Assembly (NCBI GenBank): GCA_015062585.1
Contig: SUUJ01000011.1
Coordinates: 1 to 44,615, forward strand
DNA from: Alphaproteobacteria bacterium
Lineage (GTDB): Bacteria; Pseudomonadota; Alphaproteobacteria; RF32; CAG-239
Length of the DNA: 44,615 bases
Direction of reading: 5' to 3'
The notes under the pieces are model-generated. The model saw nothing but the letters and a program-made list of their open reading frames with translations, searched no databases and had not been told where the DNA came from. This document shows, in pieces, positions 36,527-44,395 of the stretch. Each line of letters opens with the position of its first letter. The first letter of the stretch is position 1. The position numbers and the translations under genes were made by a program.

Positions 36527-38446
36527 ATGTCAAATCAATTTTTAATTTTTTTTAGAATTATGAAACAAAACACCCCTGCACGCGATCTTATGCCAAGCAT
36601 AAATCGTCAAAACAACAAAAAGTCAAAACTACCCGCTTGGGACCTGAAGTCATTATACCCAAACGAAGAAGAGCTATTAAATGATAAGGACCGTATTTAC
36701 GACCTTATTGCCTCTCTGACAGATATGGGTAAGAAACTGGAACTGCTATCTCCAATAGAGATGGCAAATTTTCTGGAAATCTACACAGATATTCTGGAAA
36801 CGGCAGATCGCATCTATGACTATGCATCAGCGAAAATGTCCGAGAACCGCACAGATCCGGAAAACCAAAAACTTCACGAAGAAGCTAATGAAATCTTCAA
36901 TGATTCACGTGAGAAGACTTCCTGGATCTACGCAAAATTGGTAAACCTCCCATACGAGGTAAAGATTCAGTTCTTAACAAGTCCTTTCCTGCAAGATTAT
37001 CAGTCATGGTTGTTCCAAACTGTATGGCGCAACCCTGAGATCTCGAAGTACATGGGGCGTGAAAGTTACTCTATACAAAGTATGGCCAGTAACTGGTCTG
37101 ATCTTTATTATCAGACTTTTGCTGATTTTAAGTTTGAAATCGACGGTGAGGAATACACGTATTCGCAAATCGCGCCTCTTCGATTTAATAAGGATCAGAA
37201 ATTAGCCATCGCTGCCAGAAGAGCGTTGAACGAAAAGTTGGAGGAATACAAAAACATATTCGCAAAAACGCTAAGCTCGTTACACCAACTCAATGACCGA
37301 AAGGTTGATATTGAAATCGGTGATGGTATGATATCAAGCGCTGATGCGCTAGACTTGAATGCAGCAGCGAACCACTTGGACGTGACAATCCTAAACAAGA
37401 TGCAAAGTTGCATCACGGATGTAGGCTACGAACTAAGCAAGGAGTTCTATGAATTGATGGGGAAAATGTTAAATGTCGAAAAAATGTCATACTTCGACGT
37501 AACAAAAAATCCTGCTAAAAAGGGAGCAAAACCAATAAGTTGGGACTACTGCCAAAAACTTTTTGTATCACTTTTGCAAGTCTTACACCCCATAGAGTTC
37601 AACCCCTTCGATGATCAACATCGAATACCTATGGCTAGCTATGGGTATCACTTGTTTAAATCCAAACTGATCCATGCTATGGAGCTGCCCCACAAGGACA
37701 CCTGTGCTTATTGTTCTAACACTTACCCGTTCAGGGTATTTCTCGATGAGTACGATGACAACCTAGCATCAGCCTTAACGGTGTTCCACGAAGGAGGTCA
37801 TTTCATACATCATAACGTGATGTACAACCATTCAATCAAGCTGAATTATGGATCGCCTGCCTCTAAATCAGAGATTTGTAGTCTCTTCATGGAAGGCTTG
37901 TTGTTCCACAACTTGCTGGCTAATAAGAAATTGCCACCGATTGAGCGTCTTTACATTTTGATTGAATATGCCAATCATCTTGTGTCATCGATTCAACGAC
38001 AAACCGCGTTTCACCTTTTTGAAAAAACGGTGTTTACCCGCAAAAGTTGCTGTGGTCACATTTCGGCAGATAATATTAAAGAGATCTTCACTAAAGAAAT
38101 GTCGCGTTATCTCGGGTTCAAACTAGATGATGAAGCTCAAAACGATTGGATGCGAATTCCACATTTCTTTGGTAGCAGACCTTTCTACGTCCAGTATTAC
38201 AGTTTCTCGGCGCTTGTAGCAAACAGGCTCTGGGATGTGTATCAATCCGGCAAGCTTAAAGACTTCGGTAACAGATACTACAACTTTATGCGATGGAGCG
38301 GAGAGGCCGACTTCGATCAACTGTTAAATGAGCAGTTTGGAATCGATATCTCCGACGAAAAAACTTGGTATGATGCTATGTCTCCATTGAAGGATACTAT
38401 CAAGGAGATAAAAGTCCTTGGAAAAAAACTGGGATTTTTGAAGTAA
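36527..38446 (+). CDS. M3-family oligoendopeptidase (PepF-like zinc metallopeptidase)
   Basis: 639 residues from 36527; in-frame ATGs at 36560 and 36590 are alternatives, and none has a Shine-Dalgarno. The zinc site is FHEGGHFIHH (HExxH at residues 421-425) with the third ligand in EICSLFMEGL about 30 residues later. PAWDLKSLYPNEEEL near residue 36 is the usual PepF N-terminus, and PFYVQYYSFSALVA near the end is the substrate-binding block. It is a cytosolic peptidase for short peptides. The codon choice and more even base mix look unlike the neighbours, so transfer is possible. A single-gene unit ending at a shared terminator. Confidence 0.92.
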   Translation: MSNQFLIFFRIMKQNTPARDLMPSINRQNNKKSKLPAWDLKSLYPNEEELLNDKDRIYDLIASLTDMGKKLELLSPIEMANFLEIYTDILETADRIYDYASAKMSENRTDPENQKLHEEANEIFNDSREKTSWIYAKLVNLPYEVKIQFLTSPFLQDYQSWLFQTVWRNPEISKYMGRESYSIQSMASNWSDLYYQTFADFKFEIDGEEYTYSQIAPLRFNKDQKLAIAARRALNEKLEEYKNIFAKTLSSLHQLNDRKVDIEIGDGMISSADALDLNAAANHLDVTILNKMQSCITDVGYELSKEFYELMGKMLNVEKMSYFDVTKNPAKKGAKPISWDYCQKLFVSLLQVLHPIEFNPFDDQHRIPMASYGYHLFKSKLIHAMELPHKDTCAYCSNTYPFRVFLDEYDDNLASALTVFHEGGHFIHHNVMYNHSIKLNYGSPASKSEICSLFMEGLLFHNLLANKKLPPIERLYILIEYANHLVSSIQRQTAFHLFEKTVFTRKSCCGHISADNIKEIFTKEMSRYLGFKLDDEAQNDWMRIPHFFGSRPFYVQYYSFSALVANRLWDVYQSGKLKDFGNRYYNFMRWSGEADFDQLLNEQFGIDISDEKTWYDAMSPLKDTIKEIKVLGKKLGFLK

Positions 38447-38463
38447 AGAGCCAGTAATTAATT

Positions 38464-38500
38464 GAAAACAGCGGAAACATTAGTTTCCGCTGTTTTCTTT
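38464..38500. terminator. Shared terminator of the M3 peptidase and def genes
   Basis: A perfect 15-pair stem: GAAAACAGCGGAAAC (38464-38478) with GTTTCCGCTGTTTTC (38483-38497) and loop ATTA, then TTTT on the plus strand. The right arm is the last five codons of def (minus strand) and the loop contains its stop codon. Confidence 0.88.
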
Positions 38501-38998
38501 TCTGAATTTTTCCAATTTTTTAAGTAGCATTTGTCTTTTTAATCGGCTCAAATGGTCAATATACAAAACCCCATCCAAATGATCCAATTCGTGTTGTACG
38601 GCCTTGGCCAAAAAGTCTTCCGCCAACATTTCTTGCTCATCGCCGTTATAATCCAAATATTTTACTTTTACGGCAGCAGCTCTTTCAACTTCGGCTCTTT
38701 GTCCGGGGATTGACAAACAACCTTCTTCGGCTGTTATAGTTTCATCCGAGCGCCAAACAATTTCCGGATTAACAAAATACATCGGATTAGCCTCTTCGTC
38801 TTCATGAGCAATATCAATCACCACTATTTTTTTCGAAACTCCGATTTGCGGAGCAGCCAAACCGCAACCGTTGGTCGCATACATTGTCTCCAACATATCA
38901 TCAAGAAGCTTTTTAACTTCTTTATCTACTTTTTCCACCTTTTCGGTTTTTTGTTTTAATACCGGATGCGGATATTCAAAAAGTTTTAATATTGTCAT
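38480..38998 (-). CDS. def: Peptide deformylase
   Basis: 172 residues. It removes the formyl group from new protein N-termini. The three family motifs are complete: GCGLAAPQIG, EGCLSIPG with the metal-binding Cys, and QHELDHLDG with the two His and the catalytic Glu. Normal length. The last codons and stop lie inside the terminator hairpin, so the end of the protein is constrained by the RNA structure. It starts 36 bases from the repeat element at 39034. Confidence 0.97.
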   Translation of the reverse strand: MTILKLFEYPHPVLKQKTEKVEKVDKEVKKLLDDMLETMYATNGCGLAAPQIGVSKKIVVIDIAHEDEEANPMYFVNPEIVWRSDETITAEEGCLSIPGQRAEVERAAAVKVKYLDYNGDEQEMLAEDFLAKAVQHELDHLDGVLYIDHLSRLKRQMLLKKLEKFRKENSGN

Positions 38999-39033
38999 TT
39001 TTTATCTTTCTAAAAATTTCTGTACCATTACTA

Positions 39034-39175
39034 AAAGTTCGGATAACGAGGCAGATAATAAGATTTTAGGGAAGAAAAAGCGGAGTTTACAAAAATAGTA
39101 AATGAGCATTTTTCTTACCCGCTAAATCTGTATTAGCTGTCCGTTAGACGAACTTTAGGCCGTTAGACGAACTTT
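39034..39175. repeat. Imperfect-palindrome repeat element at the nusB 3' end
   Basis: Positions 39034-39156 form a long imperfect inverted repeat. The left arm blocks AGTTCG, TAACG, AGATTTTAG and AAGAAAAA recur in the same order in the reverse complement of the right arm (AGTTCG, TAACG, AGATTTAG, AAGAAAAA). The centre is GTTTAC (39085-39090) with GTAAAT (39098-39103). The right end CCGTTAGACGAACTTT is repeated directly at 39160-39175, inside the last codons of nusB. It contains no open frame. A similar but decayed element lies at 33822-33950. It looks like a dispersed MITE/REP-like sequence. Confidence 0.6.
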
Positions 39176-39655
39176 TTTTGCGATGGTATCAAGCAACGCA
39201 TTTACCATTTTGGGCTCGTTTTTAGAAAAGAAAGCATATGCCAAGTCGACATATTCCTTAACCAAAACCGTTGCATCAATATCTGTGGTATGCACCAATT
39301 CCCAAGCCGCACACAACAAAAGCGCACGCAAAGTACCGTCAAAACGATCAAATTGCCAACCTTCTTTTAAATAAGTCGCTAATGATTTTTCCAACATTTC
39401 TTTATTTTTGTGCACATCACGAGTAAGTGTAGCAAAATAATTGGTATCCATAGCTTCTACTTCGACCATATTTTCATACACTTCATAACCGTCACTGTCT
39501 TCTTCAATCACATAACGACCAATTTCGCCGTTTACAAAATCTTTGATAACTTCATCAACCGGCAACTGACCATATTCAATCATATAAGTTGCCTGAACGG
39601 CGCCCAAACGAGCAGCTGACTTTTTCTTAATTTTTTCCGAAATAAACTTAGCCAT
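39155..39655 (-). CDS. nusB: Transcription antitermination protein NusB
   Basis: 166 residues from the ATG at 39655 ([20 protein letters not shown]), which has AAGGAG 9 bases upstream; a second ATG at 39664 directly touches the Shine-Dalgarno. NusB pairs with S10 on BoxA RNA in rRNA antitermination. The family helices show as [18 protein letters not shown], then [16 protein letters not shown] and [12 protein letters not shown]. It overlaps nrdR by 8 bases. The last residues and stop lie in a duplicated repeat-element end (RLTA, stop); without the duplication the frame would end RLTDS. Confidence 0.94.
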   Translation of the reverse strand: MAKFISEKIKKKSAARLGAVQATYMIEYGQLPVDEVIKDFVNGEIGRYVIEEDSDGYEVYENMVEVEAMDTNYFATLTRDVHKNKEMLEKSLATYLKEGWQFDRFDGTLRALLLCAAWELVHTTDIDATVLVKEYVDLAYAFFSKNEPKMVNALLDTIAKKVRLTA

Positions 39656-40130
39656 TTTCTTCATCTCCTTTTGGCTTTGCCATTTTGGCCAATGTATCCA
39701 AAAATTCTTCAAAATCTTTCAGTTCTCTAAAATCTTTGTAAACCGAAGCATATCTTATATATGCCACATGATCCAATCTTGCCAAAGATTCCATAATCAT
39801 ATCACCAATTTTAGTAGACATAATCTCAACTTCGCCGGTACTTTCCAAACGCCTTTGAATAGAGTTTACAATTTTTTCTACTCTTTCGCTCGCAATCGGA
39901 CGCTTTCTGACGGCAATATAAATGGAACGAGCTAATTTATCTCTGTCAAACATCACTCTTTCGCCGTTTTTCTTAACCACAATCAAATCACGCAATTGCA
40001 CATGTTCAAAAGTAGTAAATCTTTGCCCGCATTCCGGACATTCGCGACGGCGACGAATTGCCGTATCATCATCGGCATTGCGCGAGTCTTTTACTTGAGT
40101 ATCATTACATCCGCAAAAAGGACATTTCAT
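39648..40130 (-). CDS. nrdR: Transcriptional repressor NrdR
   Basis: 160 residues. The N-terminal zinc ribbon is complete ([27 protein letters not shown]), followed by an ATP-cone domain ([18 protein letters not shown], then [20 protein letters not shown]). NrdR represses ribonucleotide reductase genes in response to dATP/ATP. Normal length. It starts 3 bases after the murF stop and overlaps nusB, so murF, nrdR and nusB are one unit. Adjacency to nusB is usual in alphaproteobacteria, though the riboflavin genes often found between them are not here. Confidence 0.96.
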   Translation of the reverse strand: MKCPFCGCNDTQVKDSRNADDDTAIRRRRECPECGQRFTTFEHVQLRDLIVVKKNGERVMFDRDKLARSIYIAVRKRPIASERVEKIVNSIQRRLESTGEVEIMSTKIGDMIMESLARLDHVAYIRYASVYKDFRELKDFEEFLDTLAKMAKPKGDEENG

Positions 40131-40133
40131 TTG

Positions 40134-41459
40134 TTATGCCACACCTTTTTCTAACAGTTGTTCAGTCACTTGGTACAATTTTGAAGAATACCTTGCCCCT
40201 TTTATAAGAACAATATCATTATTTTGCAAGCACTTATTTAACAAAAATTCATCTAAGCCCTCTTTATTTTCAAAATAGTGCTTTTCTTTATCATCACCAA
40301 CCTGTGCCAACATATCTTTCATCTCTTCACAAACTCCGATAACAATATCAATATTGGTATTTGCGACCACTTTACCTATTTCGATATGCTGATCTTTTGA
40401 AGTATCGCCAAGTTCGGCCATTTTGCCCAAAACAGCAATTTTACGACCTTGCGTTTTCATATTGTTCAAAGATTTAATCGCAATTTTCATTGCCTCGGGC
40501 TGACCGGAATAACTATCATCAATAAGGGTATATTTTCCGCCACCCGCCAGTTTTAGCATATGCTTTGCTCCACGACCGGCCAATGCCTTAAAATTGCTCA
40601 AATGCTCAGCTGTTTTTACAACATCAAGGTTCAGTTCGTTAATCAAAGCCAGCACACACCATGCATTATAAAAATTATGTTCCGCTTCGTCATCAAGTTT
40701 CAATTCGACATTGATATGATTCTCTTTACCGAATTTAACAACTTTTGCGCCGTTTTCTAAGGCTCTTTTTTCTAGGATGTCGGCAAAATTGGTGTCTTGG
40801 TTAATAATTGCCGCACCGCCTTTTTTCAATGATTTAAAAATTTCGGCTTTTGCTTCGGCGATTCCGCTAAACTCATCAAAAAACTCAATATGCATCGGAT
40901 AAACATTAGTAACAATCGCAATATCGGGCTTTACATAATCAACCAATTCCTCAATCTCGCCTTTGGCACTCATGCCCATTTCAATAACTGCATAATCAGC
41001 CTCAAAATCTATATCACACAAGGTAATCGGCACACCGACATTGTTGTTAAAATTACCCTTTGTGGCATAAACTTTGCCAAACTGCTCTAAGGCAAATTTT
41101 ATTTCTTCCTTGGTTGTAGTTTTTCCTGCACTGCCGGTCAAACCGATAACTTTTCCCTTGAATAACGAACGATTATAAGCTCCGATTTTACCATAAGCTT
41201 TAAGCGAATTTTCAACCACAATTTGCCTTTTTACATCAACACCTTCAACCAAATGTTCAACAATTACCAATTCAGCACCGGCATCAATAACCTGTTTTAC
41301 AAAATTATGTGCGTCAAACTTTTCGCCTTTAATGGCAATAAACAAGTCACCTTTTTGAACCTTACGACTGTCGGTTTCAACTCTGTTTATCTCAACATTA
41401 ACCAATTCGCCCTTAAAACCGACAATTTCTGCCAATTTTGAAGCTGTGATGTTTTTCAT
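40134..41459 (-). CDS. murF: UDP-MurNAc-tripeptide-D-Ala-D-Ala ligase MurF
   Basis: 441 residues. It adds D-Ala-D-Ala in the last cytoplasmic step of the peptidoglycan precursor. The Mur ligase ATP loop is VIGLTGSAGKTTTKEEI (near residue 108), then NFNNNVGVPITL and EMGMSAKGEIEEL, which is the MurF form of the second motif. IDDSYSGQPEAM is the C-terminal substrate motif, close to the DxYNANP form. It normally lies in the dcw cluster; here it heads an nrdR-nusB unit. Upstream is the RNA-bearing gap to glyA. Confidence 0.95.
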   Translation of the reverse strand: MKNITASKLAEIVGFKGELVNVEINRVETDSRKVQKGDLFIAIKGEKFDAHNFVKQVIDAGAELVIVEHLVEGVDVKRQIVVENSLKAYGKIGAYNRSLFKGKVIGLTGSAGKTTTKEEIKFALEQFGKVYATKGNFNNNVGVPITLCDIDFEADYAVIEMGMSAKGEIEELVDYVKPDIAIVTNVYPMHIEFFDEFSGIAEAKAEIFKSLKKGGAAIINQDTNFADILEKRALENGAKVVKFGKENHINVELKLDDEAEHNFYNAWCVLALINELNLDVVKTAEHLSNFKALAGRGAKHMLKLAGGGKYTLIDDSYSGQPEAMKIAIKSLNNMKTQGRKIAVLGKMAELGDTSKDQHIEIGKVVANTNIDIVIGVCEEMKDMLAQVGDDKEKHYFENKEGLDEFLLNKCLQNNDIVLIKGARYSSKLYQVTEQLLEKGVA

Positions 41460-41550
41460 TTTTATTTGTCCTTATCTTCTTAATTATTCCAATATTTTAA
41501 CATAACACAACATTTCTAAATATTTTATTTAAATAGTTTGGACAAAAATG

Positions 41551-41579
41551 TTGACGAGTTATAAAACATATGCTATAAA
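41551..41579 (+). promoter_or_regulatory. Promoter of structured RNA 1
   Basis: TTGACG (41551-41556), 17 bases, TATAAA (41574-41579). A TTTGGACAAAA box lies just upstream (41537-41547). Predicted start near 41586. Confidence 0.75.
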
Positions 41580-41713
41580 CAGTCCATCGTTTAAGTATTA
41601 TTAAGATATAAATATCCTTTCAAAGTGATAAATCATAGTAATACTTAAATTTTTGGAAAAGTACTGCTTCCGCGGTGCTTTAATCTTCATAGTTAAGGTT
41701 TAGGTTTAATGTG

Positions 41714-41743
41714 GGAACTATTGCCTGGGAAGGTCGTGGTTCC
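41714..41743 (+). repeat. GGGA-tetraloop hairpin, copy 1
   Basis: Stem GGAACTATTGCCT with AGGTCGTGGTTCC, loop GGGA, one mismatch and several G-U pairs, followed by TTTT. Shares the core TTGCCTGGGAAGGT with the two other copies. Confidence 0.75.
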
Positions 41744-41838
41744 TTTTAAGCGATTTATCTCGCTATCGTAATTTATTACCATAGCGTTTCAACATACACA
41801 TAGACAACCAGTCTATGTAACTGCTGTAATTCATTTGT

Positions 41839-41866
41839 GAACCGGTGCCTGGGAAGGTATCGGTTC
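41839..41866 (+). repeat. GGGA-tetraloop hairpin, copy 2
   Basis: Twelve-pair stem GAACCGGTGCCT with AGGTATCGGTTC, loop GGGA, followed by TTTGTTATTTT. Likely the terminator of RNA 1. Confidence 0.8.
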
Positions 41867-41953
41867 TTTGTTATTTTAAATGTTAAAAAAACAATTTAGG
41901 ATAATTAGGACTGACATCATACTTATATTTAACACTTTAGACAAAAAAAGATG

Positions 41954-41982
41954 TTGACCGGTATAAAAAAATATGTTATATA
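41954..41982 (+). promoter_or_regulatory. Promoter of structured RNA 2
   Basis: TTGACC (41954-41959), 17 bases, TATATA (41977-41982), with a TTTAGACAAAA box at 41936-41946. Same layout as the RNA 1 promoter. Predicted start near 41989. Confidence 0.75.
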
Positions 41983-41988
41983 ATATTC

Positions 41989-42275
41989 ATTCCTTGAGTA
42001 TTATTATGATATTAGACGTTTTTTTACGATAAATCGTACATATACTCAAAACCTCAAAAGGTGTTTGCTTTAACGGAAAGTAGATATCTTCGCATTTTTT
42101 TGATTCATTGTGATTGGATGTAAGAGGCTTACGCTTCTAGTCCACGGAACCAGTGCCTGGGAAGGTATTGGTTCTTTTTAACCGATTTATCATGCTATCG
42201 CTTAAGTTTTTTAAGCCATAGTTTCAACATACACCTGATGGTTTTAACGAATTTTCTATCAGGTCCTTTGTTTTG
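41989..42275 (+). ncRNA. Candidate structured RNA 2 (paralogue of RNA 1)
   Basis: About 285 nt, with the same order of elements as RNA 1. B: TTGAGTAT (41994-42001) with ATACTCAA (42042-42049) around ACGAT/ATCGT. Then ACCT/AGGT (42051-42062) and GTAAG/CTTAC (42120-42132). C: GGAACCAGTGCCT/AGGTATTGGTTCT with GGGA (42146-42175) and TTTTT. D: GCTAT/ATAG around GCTTAA/TTAAGC (42194-42221), then TTTCAACATACAC, then ACCTGATGG/CTATCAGGT (42233-42264) and a T-rich end. Stems differ from RNA 1 by paired changes while loops such as GGGA, GATAAATC and TTTCAACATACAC are kept. It lacks the second C hairpin. Confidence 0.65.
42146..42175 (+). repeat. GGGA-tetraloop hairpin, copy 3
   Basis: Thirteen-pair stem GGAACCAGTGCCT with AGGTATTGGTTCT, G-U pairs included, loop GGGA, followed by TTTTT. 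Same core GTGCCTGGGAAGGT as copy 2. Confidence 0.8.
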
Positions 42276-42464
42276 TTGGCATTTTTTGCATAGGGAATTT
42301 TTCCCATGGGGGCTTTTGCTTGAGAAAGTAGGGTCCCTCCAACAAAACAGAATATACCCCACAACAGAATTTCTATTCTGTAGTTCTTTAAGCCATATAA
42401 GTTCATGAAAACCGCCACCTGCGACAGGCGCGGTTTTCGCATTTTAAACACCCAAAAAATTTAT
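42269..42464. other. Nested hairpin region between RNA 2 and glyA
   Basis: No supported gene. TGTTTTGTTGG (42269-42279) pairs with CCAACAAAACA (42339-42349), enclosing GGGAA/TTCCC (42293-42305). ACAGAAT/ATTCTGT (42364-42381) and GAAAACCGC/GCGGTTTTC (42407-42438, with inner CCTG/CAGG) follow. The last could be the glyA terminator on the minus strand or an end of RNA 2 on the plus strand; neither has a long T run. A 75-codon minus-strand frame here has no support. Confidence 0.45.
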
Positions 42465-43718
42465 TTAATAAATTGGAAATCGGTTACACAAATCAACCAC
42501 TTTTTTAGCCGTTACTTCAACAACCGCAGCTTCTTCAGAAGTTCCGATTGCTTCAATAACATCGGCAATTAAGTTTCCAATAAGTTCAAATTCTTTTTCC
42601 TTAAAACCGCGTGTTGTACCGGCAGGAGTTCCAACTCTGATACCGGAAGTAACTTTAGGAGGCATCGGATCAAACGGAACGGCATTTTTATTACAAGTCA
42701 TATGCGCTTTATCCAAAGCATCGGCGACCACATCACCGGTAACATTTTTCGGGCGCAAATCAACCAACAACAAATGCGTATCTGTTCCACCGGAAACCAA
42801 TTCCAGACCTCTTTTTTTCAAAGTTTCGCCTAAAATAACGGCATTTTTTACCACTTGTTTGGCATATTCCTTGAAACTTTCACTTAAATCTTCACCAAAG
42901 CAAACAGCTTTTCCGGCAATCACATGCATCAACGGTCCTCCTTGCGAGCCGGGGAAAATAGCCGAATTGATTTTCTTGGCAATTTCTTCATTATTGGTCA
43001 ATATCAGACCACCGCGAGGGCCACGCAAAGTTTTATGAGTAGTAGAAGTAACCACATCAGCAAACTCAAGCGGATTTTGATGTACACCGCCTGCTACCAG
43101 TCCGGCAAAGTGAGCCATATCCACCATCAAATAAGCGCCAACCTTATCGGCAATTTTTCTAAAGCGAGCAAAATCAATTGCCCTCGGATATGCCGAACCA
43201 CCGGCAATAATAAGTTTCGGATTGTTCTCGACTGCAAGTCTTTCCACCATTTCATAATCAATCAATCCGCTATCTTTATCAACACCATACGAAACAGCAT
43301 TAAGCCACTTGCCCGAAATTGAAACTTTTGCGCCATGAGTCAAATGTCCGCCGGCATCAAGGCTCATTCCTAAAATTGTGTCATTAGGCTTTAACAATGC
43401 CAAATAAACCGCCACATTTGCCTGACTACCCGAATGAGGTTGAACATTTGCAAATTTAGCATTAAAAAGTTTTTTAGCGCGTTCTATTGCTAATGTTTCT
43501 ATTTCATCAACAAACTCACAACCGTGATAATAACGCTTATTAGGATAGCCTTCGGCATACTTGTTGGTCAAAATTGAACCTTGAGCTTCCATAACCGCGC
43601 GGGAAACAATATTTTCCGAAGCAATCAACTCTATTTGTTGTTGCTGACGCTTTAACTCTTTTCCGATTATAGCAAAAATCTCTTCATCTTCTGTTTGCAA
43701 ATTATCTACAAAATCCAT
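42465..43718 (-). CDS. glyA: Serine hydroxymethyltransferase
   Basis: 417 residues. It interconverts serine and glycine with tetrahydrofolate, a main source of one-carbon units. The PLP lysine is in [27 protein letters not shown] and [13 protein letters not shown] are the substrate and PLP contacts, and [13 protein letters not shown] is the conserved C-terminal block. Normal length. It lies 14 bases after rpiB, an order common in alphaproteobacteria. The nrdR that usually follows is here separated by the RNA region and murF. Confidence 0.97.
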   Translation of the reverse strand: MDFVDNLQTEDEEIFAIIGKELKRQQQQIELIASENIVSRAVMEAQGSILTNKYAEGYPNKRYYHGCEFVDEIETLAIERAKKLFNAKFANVQPHSGSQANVAVYLALLKPNDTILGMSLDAGGHLTHGAKVSISGKWLNAVSYGVDKDSGLIDYEMVERLAVENNPKLIIAGGSAYPRAIDFARFRKIADKVGAYLMVDMAHFAGLVAGGVHQNPLEFADVVTSTTHKTLRGPRGGLILTNNEEIAKKINSAIFPGSQGGPLMHVIAGKAVCFGEDLSESFKEYAKQVVKNAVILGETLKKRGLELVSGGTDTHLLLVDLRPKNVTGDVVADALDKAHMTCNKNAVPFDPMPPKVTSGIRVGTPAGTTRGFKEKEFELIGNLIADVIEAIGTSEEAAVVEVTAKKVVDLCNRFPIY

Positions 43719-43732
43719 AAGTCTTACAACTC

Positions 43733-44161
43733 CTATCCTAACTCTTCAATTCTACGACAATGTCTTTCACCATTTGAAAAAGGCGTATTCAAAAATGTAG
43801 TTAAATATTTAACGACATCATCTCTTGATTGTGTTCTGGCGCCAAATACCGCCACATTAGCATTGTTATGCTCTTTTGATAAACGAGCGATTTCATCACT
43901 ATAAAGAAGTGCAGCTCTAATTCCTTTATGTCGATTGGCAGCAATAGATATACCAATACCCGAGCCACAAATCAAGACGCCAATATCAGCCTGTTTATTA
44001 AGGATGGTTTCTGCCACCTTGTCGGCAATCAGCGGATAGTCACACGATTCGGCAGAATAAGTTCCGACATCTATCCAAGAAATATCGGTATATTCAAAGT
44101 TATTTTTCAAAAACTCTTTTAATTCAAACCCGCCATGATCGGCACCTATAACCACTTTCAT
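43733..44161 (-). CDS. rpiB: Ribose 5-phosphate isomerase B
   Basis: 142 residues from the ATG at 44161 ([20 protein letters not shown]), with GGAGG 8 bases upstream. It interconverts ribose 5-phosphate and ribulose 5-phosphate. The catalytic Cys is in [21 protein letters not shown], and RHCRRIEEL closes the protein. A longer start at 44191 is not supported by the family. First gene of the rpiB-glyA unit. Confidence 0.96.
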   Translation of the reverse strand: MKVVIGADHGGFELKEFLKNNFEYTDISWIDVGTYSAESCDYPLIADKVAETILNKQADIGVLICGSGIGISIAANRHKGIRAALLYSDEIARLSKEHNNANVAVFGARTQSRDDVVKYLTTFLNTPFSNGERHCRRIEELG

Positions 44162-44244
44162 AATAAAAACCTCCTCAAAACGAAGTAACAATTGCTAACA
44201 TAATACAATTATGCAACAAAAAGTAAATTTTTTTAAAAAAGATA

Positions 44245-44272
44245 TTGACTGGAAAAAAAATTATTGTATATA
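44245..44272 (+). promoter_or_regulatory. Promoter of the tRNA pair
   Basis: TTGACT (44245-44250), 16 bases, TATATA (44267-44272), about 33 bases before tRNA-Cys. Confidence 0.7.
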
Positions 44273-44305
44273 TGTATTCACCGATTGAGAGAACGGTAAC
44301 ACATC

Positions 44306-44380
44306 GGCCGGTTGGCAGAGTGGCTCATGCAGAGGACTGCAAATCCTTGTACATCGGTTCGATTCCGGTACCGGCCTCCA
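44306..44380 (+). tRNA. tRNA-Cys (anticodon GCA)
   Basis: The acceptor stem GGCCGGT pairs with ACCGGCC at 44370-44376, followed by TCCA (CCA encoded). The anticodon stem AGGA/TCCT encloses the loop with GCA, and the T loop reads GGTTCGATTCC. First of two tRNAs in one transcript. Confidence 0.95.
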
Positions 44381-44395
44381 AGATAGATGTATTAT

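Larger units (their letters stand above)
41586..41877 (+). ncRNA. Candidate structured RNA 1 (unknown family)
   Basis: About 290 nt with hairpins in order. B: TTTAAGTATTATTA (41590-41603) with TAGTAATACTTAAA (41636-41649), followed by TTTTT. Then AAGTACTGC (41659-41667) with GCGGTGCTT (41672-41680), loop TTCC. C1: GGAACTATTGCCT/AGGTCGTGGTTCC with GGGA tetraloop (41714-41743) and TTTT. D: CGCTAT/ATAGCG around GTAA/TTAC (41761-41786), then TTTCAACATACAC, then ACATAGAC/GTCTATGT (41798-41818). C2: GAACCGGTGCCT/AGGTATCGGTTC with GGGA (41839-41866), then a T-rich end. No protein frame is convincing. I do not recognise an Rfam family. Confidence 0.65.

Noticed and set aside
41714..42175. Group II intron domain V for the GGGA hairpins
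   Set aside because: No AGC triad or two-base bulge, the stem is too regular, and no intron-encoded reverse transcriptase is near.
41586..42275. tmRNA, 6S RNA, SRP RNA or RNase P RNA for the tandem RNAs
   Set aside because: None of the marks I know for these were seen: no tRNA-like T loop with CCA, no GGAAGGAAGCAGC-type SRP tip, no RNase P GAGGAAAGTCC block, and no single long rod with a central bubble as in 6S.
42224..42451. 75-codon minus-strand frame between glyA and the RNAs
   Set aside because: It runs across several inverted repeats and hairpin D of RNA 2, has no Shine-Dalgarno or domain, and its composition follows the repeats.
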